From positions 213,885 through 277,884 of the forward strand of contig RQSC01000012.1 in assembly GCA_013416795.1 (NCBI GenBank): DNA of 64,000 bases, given 5' to 3'. The DNA comes from Prasinococcaceae sp. CCMP 1430 (Eukaryota; Prasinodermophyta; Palmophyllophyceae; Prasinococcales; Prasinococcaceae). The position numbers were made by a program, and so were the translations under genes. Positions 50,964 through 61,181 of the stretch are shown here, in pieces; positions within the stretch are counted from its first letter, which is position 1, and every line of letters starts with the position of its first letter. The notes under the pieces were generated by a model. The model saw nothing but the letters and a program-made list of their open reading frames with translations, was not told the origin of the DNA and ran no database searches.

Positions 50964-53900
50964 ATGGCACGGGCCGAGCGGCCGGAGTTTCTTCGCTNCC
51001 TCGGCGGCACGCCGCGCGCTCGGACGTGGGGCGCGGGCGCGCCGGCGCACGCGCCCGGCGGGTACAGCTACGAGTACGAGTATGAGCGCGCGCGCGTGCG
51101 CGCGGCGGCGCTCAGCGCCCGCGGCGCCTACGCGGGTGACGTCGAAGTCGACGCGAGCGCTTACGCGGCTGGCGACGACGGCGACGTCGACGCGAGCGAC
51201 GCGGCCGTGGAGCGCGCGAGGCGTCACGCGGAGGAGGTGCGAAGTGGTCGCGTCCCCAGCCCTTCGCCGCGCGCGCCAGGGCTCGGCGGAGACACCGGGA
51301 GTGGTGGCGTGGCCGCGCCGAGCGCGCTGCTAAGCGCGGCACTGGGAGGCAGCGCGGCGGAGGTGTCTGCCGACGAGCTCGCCGCGCTCAGCGGCGCATA
51401 CGAGCGCATGATGGAGGAGGAGCAGAAGGAGAGGAAGAAGACCGTGTCTGCCGACGAGCTCGCGGCGCTCAGCGGCGCATACGAGCGCATGATGGAGGAG
51501 GAGCGAAAGGAGAGGAAGAAGACGGCGGACGTCGCGGCGGAAGGCGCACCGGACGTCGAAGCGGAGGACGTGGCCGTCACGGAGGAGGCCGTCGCCGCCG
51601 CGTCGGCTCGGGCGCGGCGATATGCGGCCGAGGAGGCCGGCGTGCGCCCGCACCTGCTACCCGAGGCCAATACTGTCGACGCGCTTGAGCGCGCAAAGGC
51701 GCTCACCGCTGCGGCGTACGGCAAGCTGCCCGACCTGACCTTCGGCCTGCCCGGTGCGGGTGAGGCTCCGCCGCAGCAGATGGACACGAGCAACCCGACG
51801 CTGAGCGCAGCCAAGCTCAGCGAGGCTCATGCGCGCATGGCGCGCGAAATGGCCGGCATGCCACTCGTCGGGGGCGAGGGGCCCGTGCTGGCAGTGCAAG
51901 CGGGCTCGGGCGCGCTACTCATGGGGTCTGGCGGCCGCGTGCCGACGTACCCCTACCATCCGGACGAGCCGCTTCAGAGTCAGCAGGAGCTCGCCAGCAG
52001 CGTGAGCACGGGCAATGTCGCGCGCGCGCGCGCCCCCACGGGGGGTGCACGCCGCGCCAAGCGCACCTACAAGCTCGCGCTGCGCACCGGCTCGGCCGCG
52101 GACGCCGGCACCAGTGCTGTGGTGAGCGTGTGCTTGCGCGGTGCGGGTGGGCGCACGTCGGGCATGCGAAGGCTGCCCAGCGGCGAAGGCCTGTTCGTGC
52201 GCGGCAACACCGACGTGTTCTGGCTCGACGCGCCAGAGCTGGGGCCGCTCGAGGCGCTCGAGGTTTCACACGACGGTGGCGGACACGCGCCTGGTTGGCA
52301 GCTTGCCGGCGCGAGTGTGGTGGACGTCAGCACCAGCATCGAGGTGGACTTCCCCGCCGGCGTATGGTTCGACGCCAAGCGCGGCGACGGCGCGACGAGC
52401 CGCACGCTGTTTGCATCGGGGCGGTCGGGTGCGCAGGCGCAGCATGCGGGCGCCGAGGCAGGCACTGCTCCGTTGGTGCTGACGCTGTCGACAGCTGATG
52501 AGTACGGATCGGGTACGGACGCCGACGTTGCTGTGGAGGTGTGGGGCAAGGTTCGAGGCGTGCCTGCGTCATCGGGCATGTGGCGGCTGCGCAACGATGG
52601 TCGCAACTTCTCTCGCGGCGCAGTGTCGAGCTTCGTTCTCACGGGACTGCCACGCCTCGACCGCGTGACAAGCGTAAAGGTCGGGCTGGAGCCCGCCGGC
52701 GCGGAGCCCCGCTGGCGCTTGGATCGCGCGAGCGTGCTCGATGCCGACAGCGGCACGGAGACGACATTCGCATTTTCTGCGTGGCTCGATCGCCGCGCTG
52801 GGCTCGTGGCAGAGCTCGCCGATGGCGAAGTGCTGGCGCACCCCAAGCAGCGCAAGGTGCCCACTCGTCACCCGGTCGTACAGCAGCCAGTGGTGACCAA
52901 GGCTGAACGCGAGAGGCCAAAATACGAGGGGCTCCCCTCTGATCCCTTGGCGCGCCGGACGGCCTCAACGAAGGCCACGCGGCCGGCCAGCGCTGGGGCG
53001 GCAGGTGGGGCGGTTGCCGTCCCCACCGAGCTTCCCGTGACACCCGCAGTGGCTGCCGCTTGGACATACTTGCCACCACAGGTGGCCAAGGCGCTCGAGG
53101 GTGACCCGTTCTCAGCGACACTGAGCTTTGTCGACGAAAACGCGCCGCGGGTCGCGCGACTCTTCGCCGACCGCGACATGCGCATGACAGTCGCCGAGGT
53201 GGATGAAATGCTGCTCGCGCGCGCGCGGCCGCGCGCGGCGGCGCGCGAGCACTCGCACTTCCGCGCCATGCTCGTCGCGGGTGCGCGAGGCGATTTCAGC
53301 GAGAAAGAGCTACGCACCGCCCTCAAGGAGTGCTCTGACACTCGCAACATGGTGCGCCGCGGCTTGGATGGCGGCGGCCGTGGCGAGCGCGCCGCCACTG
53401 AGATCCACGCGGGCGAGGTCCTCAAGCGCCTGGGGCTCTTTCTCACTCATGGGGAACACGCGGAGCGGTCTTTTGGCAAATTCGACGCGGACCGCTCGGG
53501 CTACCTCGAGCCCGTCGAGCAGCTCGCGCTCATCAAACACGTCATGCCCAGCCTTGCCCCGGGCATACTGCGCTATGTCATGGCGTACCTCGACAGCCTC
53601 GACGCGGACGGCGACGGCCGACTGAGCTTCCCAGAATTGCGCGCCGTGGCGACGGGTGAGCGCGGTCCCAAGGTCGACCGAAGCGCGACGCAGCTGCAGC
53701 CGATGGCGATTGTGCCACAGGCCTTCCCGGTCGCGGCGGATGGCGCCCTGCCCATCAACATGGTGACGATCGAGCCCACGCTGCAGCCACTTCAGGACGC
53801 GCGCGCCGCGGGCAGCGGCGGAGAGCTGCCGAGCGGCGACGCCACGATGCAGCGCATGAAGCTCGCTGGCGCTGCGGAGGCACACGAGGCGCTCGTGCAC

Positions 53901-54425
53901 GCGGCGGCTGCGGCCCAAGCTGCGTCGCGCGCGGCATCGCTCGCAAGCGGCGCAGGGAGTGCCTCAACGCGCCTCGCACAGCCGCAGCTGCACGAACTGC
54001 CATTGCACGAGCGCGCGGCGGCGGCCGCTGCGCAAGCGGAGGCCCTGGTGGGTGCTGCGAGCCTCACAGCCGAGGCCACGGCGGGCGGCGGAGCCGAGGC
54101 AGTGGCTCGCCGCGTCACACCGGCACCAAGTGCGAGCAACGCGGTGGCCGCGATGAGCGTGCCCCAGGTGGCCGCTTTCGTGCGATCGCTCGAGATGGAC
54201 GACACACTCTGGCGCGAGAATTCAGTGAGTGGCAAGGACCTTCTCGGGCTCAGTGACGGGGACTTGAAAGAGCATCTTGGGCTCACCGCGCTGCAGGTGC
54301 GCAAATTGCGGAGGGAGCTGGCGCAACGTTTGGTGGCGGGTAGCGAGGCGGTGGCCGCGCCCTCGCAGGCCGAGACGACGCAGGCAGGGGGCGCGGGCGT
54401 GGGAGCGGCGCCCACGCCCGGGTAG
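50964..54425 (+). CDS. PLAT-PLAT / EF-hand / SAM multidomain protein
   Basis: 1153 aa in one exon, ATG 50964; one codon (50997-50999) contains an N. Residues ~40-60 are Tyr-rich. A 27-residue unit starting VSADELAALSGAYERMMEEE is repeated twice in tandem (51363-51443, 51444-51524). Residues ~366-467 form a PLAT/LH2 domain (YKLALRTGS, ALEVSHDGGGHAPGWQL, DVSTSIEVDFPAGVWFD). Residues ~502-609 form a second one (LVLTLSTADEY, RWRLDRASVLDADSGTE). Residues ~835-896 hold two EF-hands, FDADRSGYLEP and LDADGDGRLSF. Residues ~1060-1127 are a SAM domain (VAAFVRSLEM, LLGLSDGDLKEHLGL). This suggests a calcium-responsive, membrane- or cytoskeleton-associated scaffold. I know no protein with this order. Confidence 0.75.
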   Translation: MARAERPEFLRXLGGTPRARTWGAGAPAHAPGGYSYEYEYERARVRAAALSARGAYAGDVEVDASAYAAGDDGDVDASDAAVERARRHAEEVRSGRVPSPSPRAPGLGGDTGSGGVAAPSALLSAALGGSAAEVSADELAALSGAYERMMEEEQKERKKTVSADELAALSGAYERMMEEERKERKKTADVAAEGAPDVEAEDVAVTEEAVAAASARARRYAAEEAGVRPHLLPEANTVDALERAKALTAAAYGKLPDLTFGLPGAGEAPPQQMDTSNPTLSAAKLSEAHARMAREMAGMPLVGGEGPVLAVQAGSGALLMGSGGRVPTYPYHPDEPLQSQQELASSVSTGNVARARAPTGGARRAKRTYKLALRTGSAADAGTSAVVSVCLRGAGGRTSGMRRLPSGEGLFVRGNTDVFWLDAPELGPLEALEVSHDGGGHAPGWQLAGASVVDVSTSIEVDFPAGVWFDAKRGDGATSRTLFASGRSGAQAQHAGAEAGTAPLVLTLSTADEYGSGTDADVAVEVWGKVRGVPASSGMWRLRNDGRNFSRGAVSSFVLTGLPRLDRVTSVKVGLEPAGAEPRWRLDRASVLDADSGTETTFAFSAWLDRRAGLVAELADGEVLAHPKQRKVPTRHPVVQQPVVTKAERERPKYEGLPSDPLARRTASTKATRPASAGAAGGAVAVPTELPVTPAVAAAWTYLPPQVAKALEGDPFSATLSFVDENAPRVARLFADRDMRMTVAEVDEMLLARARPRAAAREHSHFRAMLVAGARGDFSEKELRTALKECSDTRNMVRRGLDGGGRGERAATEIHAGEVLKRLGLFLTHGEHAERSFGKFDADRSGYLEPVEQLALIKHVMPSLAPGILRYVMAYLDSLDADGDGRLSFPELRAVATGERGPKVDRSATQLQPMAIVPQAFPVAADGALPINMVTIEPTLQPLQDARAAGSGGELPSGDATMQRMKLAGAAEAHEALVHAAAAAQAASRAASLASGAGSASTRLAQPQLHELPLHERAAAAAAQAEALVGAASLTAEATAGGGAEAVARRVTPAPSASNAVAAMSVPQVAAFVRSLEMDDTLWRENSVSGKDLLGLSDGDLKEHLGLTALQVRKLRRELAQRLVAGSEAVAAPSQAETTQAGGAGVGAAPTPG
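50998..50998. other. Single N in PLAT/SAM coding sequence
   Basis: Ambiguous base in codon 12 of the chosen model. The frame is maintained across it if the N stands for one base. Confidence 0.8.
51363..51524 (+). repeat. 81-bp in-frame tandem duplication (two copies)
   Basis: Two adjacent copies of an 81-bp unit, nearly identical and differing at a few bases, encode two 27-residue helical charged repeats in the PLAT/SAM protein. The high identity indicates a recent duplication. Confidence 0.95.
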
Positions 54426-54910
54426 GCACTTGCGCCAGAACCTGTGCAGCCCGCGCCCGGACCGACACCCGCGTCCTTGCCGCCCCCCGGTCCCGGCAAG
54501 ACGCCGTGACCCCCCTTCCGCTGCCGCGCGGCGACTGCGCGTAGCTGATTAACAAACACGCAGATGGTGCCAAGCGCGTGGAGGCGACTGCCCCCTCTCG
54601 GTCTTGCGCGCGGCGCAGCCTAGCAGCGGGCCGGCCGAAGCTGCCCCGAGCGCGCGCGCTCTGGCTCACGCCCTCTGCCCGCCGCACTCTTGTGCCCGGG
54701 AGGGACACGCCCGGCCCGCCGTCTCCCGCCTGCCTGCGCCTCTTAGCCTACCTCTCACTCGCCTGCCCCCGCGGGAAAGCAACATTGCGGAGCGGTAAGG
54801 CGCACATGCGCGCACGCTGCAGCGACTGGGCTGAGGAATCCTGTCTAACCGTCAGACAATGCAGGGAGGCACAACGCACGCCGCGCACGCCGCGCGCTCG
54901 CGTCGGGGCA
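54426..54910. other. Intergenic / 5' flank of PHPT1-like gene
   Basis: Spacer between two tandem plus-strand genes. It is rich in C/G, with a ctgtctaaccgtcagaca inverted-repeat-like piece near 54841. I see no supported gene. Confidence 0.45.
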
Positions 54911-55573
54911 ATGTCGCCGCCAGGGGGCGAGGGCGACGAGGAGGAGGCGAGGTATGACGACGTGACGGGCGCGCCGCTCAACGCGCGTGCGCGCGCCATC
55001 GTCGAGCGCGCCGCGGCCGACGCGCGCGCTGCCGAAGCTGCGGCGGGGGGCAGAGGCGAAGGTGGCAGCGGGGACGGTGAAGGCGCAGGCGAGGGTGGCG
55101 GTGCAACGGTGGGCGGCGCATTCGCTTCCATTCCGCGCGTGATACTCGAGGAGGGCACGTGGAAGTACGTGCAGGTCGAGCTGAGCGCTCCGGGGGAAAA
55201 GCGCATCAAGGTGCGAGGCTGCTCAAGAGGCGCAGCGCTCGCTGCTTTGTGCGCTGTGGCCGCGGCCTTGCGTGCCCGCAGCTCACACAGCCGCGCGTGG
55301 CGGCGCCGCCAGGTCGTGAGGTCCGCGCGCGTGTCGTACCACCCCGAGGTGTACGAGCTCCTCATGAATGAGCTCTGCCGCACGCACCCAAGCGTGCGCG
55401 GGCGCGTCGTTGGCGGCGGGAGGATCAAATACGACGCACAGGCAAGGACCGTCAGCATCTACGGCTACAGCAAAAGCTTCGGCCGCGCGCCAGGCTGCAA
55501 CGAGCGCAGCGCGAAGATGGTCTCCAAGGCGATGCCCGATGCAAAGGTGGAGTGGTCCGACACGGGATATTGA
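54911..55573 (+). CDS. Phosphohistidine phosphatase (PHPT1/Janus family)
   Basis: 14-kDa-type protein phosphohistidine phosphatase with an N-terminal extension. Exons are 54911-55210 and 55313-55573, 186 aa. The 102-bp intron (gtgcga...gccag) is phase 0, has no stop in frame and is a multiple of three, so retention would add 34 residues. Core blocks are IPRVILEEGTWKYVQVEL, VSYHPEVYELL with the catalytic His, GGGRIKYDAQARTVSIYGYS, and VEWSDTGY at the C-terminus. The first ~70 residues are acidic/Gly-rich and not part of the family. The gene converges on dUTPase, 246 bp away. Confidence 0.88.
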   Translation: MSPPGGEGDEEEARYDDVTGAPLNARARAIVERAAADARAAEAAAGGRGEGGSGDGEGAGEGGGATVGGAFASIPRVILEEGTWKYVQVELSAPGEKRIKVRGCSRGAALAALCAVAAALRARSSHSRAWRRRQVVRSARVSYHPEVYELLMNELCRTHPSVRGRVVGGGRIKYDAQARTVSIYGYSKSFGRAPGCNERSAKMVSKAMPDAKVEWSDTGY

Positions 55574-55819
55574 CGCGACGCGCGAACTATTGAAACTCGC
55601 AGGCGAACGAATTGTATCATACAGGCGCGGCGCCCGGCTCTGCGCGCGCGCGCGACGGCGACTACTAAGAGAGGAATGGCGCTCTCACTCAGTACCCCTC
55701 GGTTGCTCCGTGCGCCAGGTCTTACACGTCGCAATGTTCGCATGTCCTACCAGCGACACGTTGGACGGGGCAGCACTCGCTTCCGCTCACGCCTGGAGCT
55801 CGGGGTCCGCTTGCCCGCC

Positions 55820-56578
55820 TCACTGGGCGGTCGGCGCCGCGTCGGACACTCCCGTGGAGCCATAGCCACCGGCACCGCGTTCCGTCTCGTCGAGTCCACC
55901 CTCAGCGACCTCGACGACCTCGGGCGTCGCGATGCGCTCGAGGATGAGCTGCGCCACGCGGTCGCCCGCGGCCACCTCGAAGTCCTCGGTGCCGTGGTTG
56001 AAGAGCACGACGCCGACCTCGCCGCGATAGTCGTAGTCGACGACGCCTGCGCCGGTGTTGATGCCCTTCTTCACGGCAAGGCCTGAGCGGGGAGCGATGC
56101 GCGCGTAGGTGCCCTCCGGGATGGCGATCGCCAGTCCCTGCAGCGGCGTGGCAACCAAGGCAGTTAGGACGCAGCACATGACGATGGGAGCAAGAGCGGG
56201 AGCGCGAGGTGGCGTGAGAGCTGCTCGCAGGCGAGCTCGCTCGCGCAGCTGCGCCTTCTCCGACCCGCAATTGGCCCCGATCGCGCCGGCGCGGGGCTGT
56301 CGCGCTCCCAGGGGCGGCCCCGGTTCCCGCGTGCGACTGGCAGCGCACGCCAGTGCGCGATCGAGGCCTGCAGCATCCCGACACGCAGGCGGCAAACGCA
56401 CCGTCTTGACGATGCCGCGCCCGCCCGCGGCAATCGTGGTGGGCTCAGCAGCGGCGAGGTCGTAGCCCGCGGCGCCCTTGGACCCCCGCACCGGCAGCTT
56501 GGCCTCGGGCCGCAGCCTGTGCACGCGCATTGCCTGCTCGACGCGGGCCTTCTTCGCGGTGGCGCCGTCGACGGCCAT
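55820..56578 (-). CDS. DUT: Deoxyuridine triphosphatase (dUTPase)
   Basis: Hydrolyses dUTP to dUMP and keeps uracil out of DNA. Trimeric type, 164 aa. Exons are 56578-56402 and 56137-55820, with a 264-bp phase-0 intron (gtgcgt...ctgcag, CTAAC inside). All five motifs are visible: [13 protein letters not shown] (1), [13 protein letters not shown] (2), [19 protein letters not shown] (3), [12 protein letters not shown] (4) and [10 protein letters not shown] (5). The gene is divergent from the NYN gene. Length and motif order are normal for the eukaryotic cytosolic or nuclear enzyme, and no transit peptide is obvious. Confidence 0.95.
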   Translation of the reverse strand: MAVDGATAKKARVEQAMRVHRLRPEAKLPVRGSKGAAGYDLAAAEPTTIAAGGRGIVKTVRLPPACRDAAGLDRALACAASRTREPGPPLGARQPRAGAIGANCGSEKAQLRERARLRAALTPPRAPALAPIVMCCVLTALVATPLQGLAIAIPEGTYARIAPRSGLAVKKGINTGAGVVDYDYRGEVGVVLFNHGTEDFEVAAGDRVAQLILERIATPEVVEVAEGGLDETERGAGGYGSTGVSDAAPTAQ

Positions 56579-57101
56579 CGCCCGGCGGCGCGCCGCCCAG
56601 CAGGTGCGCGCGAGCGCGCGCGCGGGCCGAAAAAGCGCGACTGCCGTGGCGTGCGTCCGCGTCGCCTCCAACCACCCTCCGGCGCGCCAGCCGTGCACCT
56701 CTCGCGGGGGGATCGGCTGGCGAGTGCGCGCGCTGTGGCGCGCCGCGCGCGCCGCGCGCCCCCGGGCGCATCCATTCTCCGCCGCGCACCCATTTTCGTC
56801 CCCGACGACCGCCGTTTCCCCTCGTCGTTTCGAATTGATATTTCGCGGGACGCTTCCCCCCGCGAATTCGAAGCGCCGCCGGGCCGAGTTTCAGTTTTGC
56901 ACGCCCGGAAACGCCCCGTTGCCGCCGAAACGCGCACCGCACCGGCCCGGCCCGGCAATCAAAACGCACGCGGGACGAAAATCTTGTGAACCCTACAAAT
57001 AAACCTCAAAGGTATGATACGTACCATGATGGTACTGTCCATCATGATGGTTGAACATCTTCGTGATCGTAGATCAACGTGCATGTGAACAGGTTAGGGT
57101 T
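56579..57101. promoter_or_regulatory. Divergent promoter region dUTPase / NYN gene
   Basis: The right part is AT-rich, with an imperfect hairpin at 57023-57051 (accatgatgg / ccatcatgatggt). A telomere-like ggttagggtt lies at 57091-57100, directly before the candidate ATG at 57102. No gene is in between. Confidence 0.5.
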
Positions 57102-58537
57102 ATGCGCTCCCGGGCCGGGCTTCGAAAATCTTTTCGCGGGTGGTCGCGCGGCGCGGCGCCGGCGCTGCTGCTGCAGGCGCTCAGAGGCTGCCGCCGCCGC
57201 GTCTGCGCCGTCACCGAGCCGCAGTGCGCGACCGAACGCAGTGGCCACCGCATCAGAGGCGGCAGAGGGAAGCTGCCCGCGCGTGTGCTTCGCGGGATGG
57301 CCTTGCGCTCGTGTGCACGTGCGCGGGGGCGCGCAGGTGGCCGACGCTGCGTGCGCGCCCCCATGTGGTGCGAAGTGTGGCTGCAGCAGCCACGCGCGGG
57401 AATGGAGGTGACAAAAACGGCAATAATGGCAACAGCAGCAGCAGCGGCGTAGCCGGGGGCGGCGGCGGCGCAGACGCGGCGGCGCTGGCGGCACTGCGGA
57501 AGGCGGCAGACGAGGCCGCCTCCGGCGGCTCGCGCAAGCCTCTCGAGCGCACGCGCTTTCGCCGGCCAAAATCGCAGTCGCCGGCGCAGCGAGCAGCCGC
57601 TGCGGCATCGGGCGGCGATGGGACGTCGGCGACCGCGTCTCTGCCCAAGCGATCGTCACCGGTGTCTGCGAGCGCTGCAGGCGACGTGCACGTGCTGGTG
57701 GACGGCTACAATGTCATCAATGCCTGGCCTCGCCTGAAGCGTCTGCTGCGACGTGGCGAGCTCCGCCAGGCTCGCGAGGAGCTATGTGTCGACCTGTCAG
57801 CCTACGCCGTCTTCTATGGCGTCCGTGTGACGGCCGTCTTTGACGCGGCGGGCGGCGGAGACGAAACGCGCGTGAACGCGCGCGAGCAGGGTGGGGTGAC
57901 GTACTCGGGCGTCGACGTGGTGTACCCCTCGACGCTGCGCTCAGACAGTGCTGACTCGTGGATAGAGCGCCGTGCAGAGGAGCTCTTCGAGGGCGGTAAG
58001 CGTGGCAAATCGGCTAAGGGAGGCGACGGGGACGGCGACAGCAGCACGCGCGTGGTGGTGGTCACAAACGATAGCGCGGTGCGGGATGCTGTGCGTGGCG
58101 CGGGAGGCACCGCCTGGTCTACCTCGCAGCTCAAGGCCGACATCAAGGCCGCGTCCGAGATCCTCGAGGAGCAAGCTCGTGAGATGCCCGGGGTCATCTC
58201 GCAGCGCTACGATCCGAACGCACCCGGCGCGCTCGCGCGCTCGCCCGCTCGCCAGACCGCGACGCTGCAGTATGGCCTTGACCTCAAGGAGCTCTTCGCG
58301 CTGGAAGACGAGTCGGCCAAGGCGCGCGCACGGGAGGCAGCCAAGCTCAAGGCTTCGAAGGAGCGTCGCGTGAAAAAGCTCTTCGAGAAAAAGCCCGACG
58401 ATGCGTCGGCTATGGCCGACGGCGGTGGAGGTGTGGGCGAAGACGGGGACACCTCGTCGTCCTCAAGCGACGGTGAGGCCGCCGACGGCGGCGGACCGCC
58501 GCGGCGCAAGCGGAAGAAGTTTCGCTTCAAGTCATGA
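57102..58537 (+). CDS. YacP-like NYN-domain RNase (organelle-targeted)
   Basis: NYN (PIN-like) nuclease domain of the YacP/Rae1 family; Bacillus Rae1 cleaves mRNA in the ribosome. Core blocks are VHVLVDGYNVINAW with the first Asp, LCVDLSAYAVFYGVRVTAVFDA, GVDVVYPSTLRSDSADSWIE, and VVVVTNDSAVRDAV. A conserved LQYGLDLKELFALE follows. The tail is Lys/Glu-rich. Proposed exons are 57102-57223 and 57337-58537, with a 113-bp phase-2 intron (gtgcgc...gcgcag), giving 440 aa. Exon 1 (MRSRAGLRKSFRGWSRG...) looks like a transit peptide. No CTGAC is evident in this intron, so the 5' model is tentative, while the NYN core is firm. Confidence 0.75.
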
Positions 58538-59063
58538 GGGCCCCGTCCGCTGCTCCTTGGGCCGCACGGATCGTCAGCCACGCACTTACTGGCGCCGGTG
58601 TCCTCCCCCATGCCGCGCGCGGCTTCTACGCTGCGCCCACGGCCCGCGGCCGGAAGCCCCATCGCAACCGCCGCTCGCTATCGATACCACGCGCGCGCGC
58701 GCGCGCGCGCGCATCGGGATGTGGGGCGGAGTGCCCTTTCCTTTTTTTGGAGGCTGGTCTCCCGCGGATTTGTTGCGCATATTTCCGTAATTTGTGTGCT
58801 AATGTAATATTCCTCTTGTTTCCTGATTGAATCCCGGAGTACGGTGGATTCGACCCTGCGTTTTTGGCGGTTGGCTCGGTTGCACGCCGCGGCCGCCGTC
58901 GCGCCCGAAAGAGTACGTGCGCGCGCGAGCAGTGCGCCGACGCGTGCCGCGCTTGCACAGGGCGCACGCTGCGCGGGGCGCGCCCGGCGCGAGGGGCGCG
59001 CGCGGCGCGGCGCGGCGCAGGGCGGGCGCGGGCGGTGCGAGTGAGGGCGCGGGCGCGGCGAGT
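58538..59063. other. Intergenic / 5' flank of AP2 gene
   Basis: Spacer between tandem genes. It has a (CG)n run near 58690-58711 and an AT-rich block at 58735-58840. No supported gene. Confidence 0.5.
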
Positions 59064-60966
59064 ATGGCAAAGAAGCGCGAGAGGGACGGCGCGGGCAAAG
59101 AGGTGGGCGGTGAGAGGGAGAAGAAGGCCAAGTCGGCAGCGGTAGGGCGCCACATCGGCGCGGTCGACGCGCCAATCGCTGACGTCCCGTTCACGACTGG
59201 CGATGCGCAGCTGGCGCTGGCTGGCAACGCGGCCCCAGCCGGAGCGCACTCTCCCAGGCACGCGCGCGCAACTTCGCGCTTTCGTGGCGTGACACATCAC
59301 GTGCGCACGGGGCGCTTCGAGGCCTACTGCTGGGCCCAAGGGAGTCAGGTTTACCTGGGTGGCTTCGCCGAAGAGGAGCAAGCGGTGAGTGCGTGTGCGA
59401 TGCAAGTCCGCGCGTGATGCCCTTGATGATGAAGCTAGTGCTTCGATGTGCTCGCTTTCTGACGCACCATGCCATGCCCAGGCCCTCGCCGTCGACATCG
59501 CGATGGTCAAGTTCCGCGGACTGGCGGAGGCAGCAACCCGCACAAATTTCGACGTCTCAGGCTTTGCTGATGAACTCGGCTCGCTAGACGGGGTATCCAA
59601 CGATGAGCTTGTACTTTTCCTGCGCAGGCAGTCGAAGTGCTTCGCCGCATCCCCTGCCGCGGCAGCCGCGGAAGCGGCGAGAGCAGCGTCCGCAGACGCC
59701 GATGCTTCCGGCGATGCACGCGCTGCCGCCGTGGATGCATCCGCAGGCTCCGAGACACTGGCCGGAGGCAGCAACAGCAAAGGCCTGTACGCGTATCGTG
59801 GCGTGCACCGCCTCAGCAGTGGCAAGTTTGAGGTGAGCACTTCTTGTCGCTCCTATTGCGCTTAGACCAGCCGCTTTCCCGCAGCCTTGGCGCCGCCGGT
59901 CGACCCGTTGCTGACATGTGAATCACCCCACCAACGCACATGCTACACATTGCTCAGGCGCGAGTAAGCGTCAAGGACATCACGCGCCCGATGCGCCTCA
60001 GCCGAAGGACTGTGAAGAAAAAGGGCAAGGCGAAGGCCGGAGGGAGCTCTACGGAGCGCTCGACCCCAGCCTACACCTTGCCAGTCTCGAAGGGTAGCCA
60101 TGTCAAGCTCGGCACCTTTGACACGGCCGAGCTGGCTGCCAGCGCATATGACAGGTGCGCGGGGTGGAGCTGTTCGTACGCGCGCGCGCAGCGGGGGCAC
60201 CATGGCACAGTCGCTGACAGAGCGCTCATCGCATCTCTCCCCCGATTCGCATCGAAGGGAACTCGTTCAGCAGCGCGGGCACCACGCGTGCACCAACTTC
60301 GGCCTCACCAACTACGAGGCTGAGATGCGCGAGCACAATCAGGCGCAACGTGAAGAGGCGGCGGCGGCCACCGCCGCGGCGAGCCTCGAGCTGATCGCCG
60401 CCGGTGGGGCACCTGACCCCAGGGCCGACCATCTCACACCCGAGGTCGGCAAGGGTCCTGGAGCGATGCACGCGGTCGAGACGGCGAAGACTACTACACT
60501 CGCGGCATTCGCATCGCCGGCCCCGTCGCCGAGCACGCCCGCCCTTTCGATAGCGCCCACACTCGCCCGCCCCAGTGCCGGCCCACAAGCGCCGCCTCTC
60601 ACGTGGGCGAGCATAGGGACGACGGACGTGCACGCACAAGCACAGCAACCACAAGTGGCACAGCTGCACGCCAAACCTGTCGCCTTCGGCGCGCACCCCA
60701 GCCATAGGGCACCGACCCAACCCCACGCCCTCGCCCACGTGCTAGCGCCTCAAGTGCGCGTCCGGGTGGACGTGTCACCCTCACAGCACCAGCCAGTACA
60801 TGGCGGCACAAAGTCGGCGGCCAGTGCGAGCGCGGCAGCTGGGGGCGTGGGCCTTCCCACCGCTTCGGGCTTCGGCGACGAGGTCGATTTCGGCCTCCTG
60901 AGCGCGCTCCTGGACGACAACAGCACGCACAATAGCCCGCCGGCGGGCGCGCACACCGGCCGGTGA
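59064..60966 (+). CDS. Double-AP2 domain transcription factor
   Basis: 525 aa, four exons: 59064-59384, 59482-59832, 59958-60154, 60258-60966. Three introns of 97, 125 and 103 bp all contain CTGAC. The first AP2 domain starts near residue 71 with SRFRGVTHHVRTGRFEAY and has QVYLGGFAEEEQA. It continues across intron 1 to ALAVDIAMVKFRGL and TNFDVSGFADEL. The second starts near 209 with YAYRGVHRLSSGKFEA. It continues after a Lys-rich insert with HVKLGTFDTAELAASAYDR, and across intron 3 with RGHHACTNFGLTNYE. The spacing RG-x2-A-x-TNF fits AP2 exactly and supports the odd acceptor at 60257. The C-terminal half is Ala/Pro/Gln-rich, probably an activation region. A basic N-terminus MAKKRERDG may be a nuclear signal. 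Confidence 0.87.
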
Positions 60967-61181
60967 AAGATGTGGATTTCAAGCGGGACAATGCCAAAAT
61001 GCACTGCTGCGAGCCCGGCACACCTCGAGGCGCTGGTCGCCGGCTTCGGGGTGCATAGCTGACGCCGCACGGCGCGCGTCCAGTAATGCAATACAAGCAG
61101 CACACTGATTCAGCGCGTGTCACGCACGGTGGGGGGCAGATGCAAGTGCTCGCGATGTGCAATGCGCCCCGCCTTGAATCC

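Noticed and set aside
57140-57439. Start of the NYN protein at GTG 57140
   Set aside because: All verified neighbours start with ATG; a spliced transit-peptide exon from ATG 57102 is more plausible.
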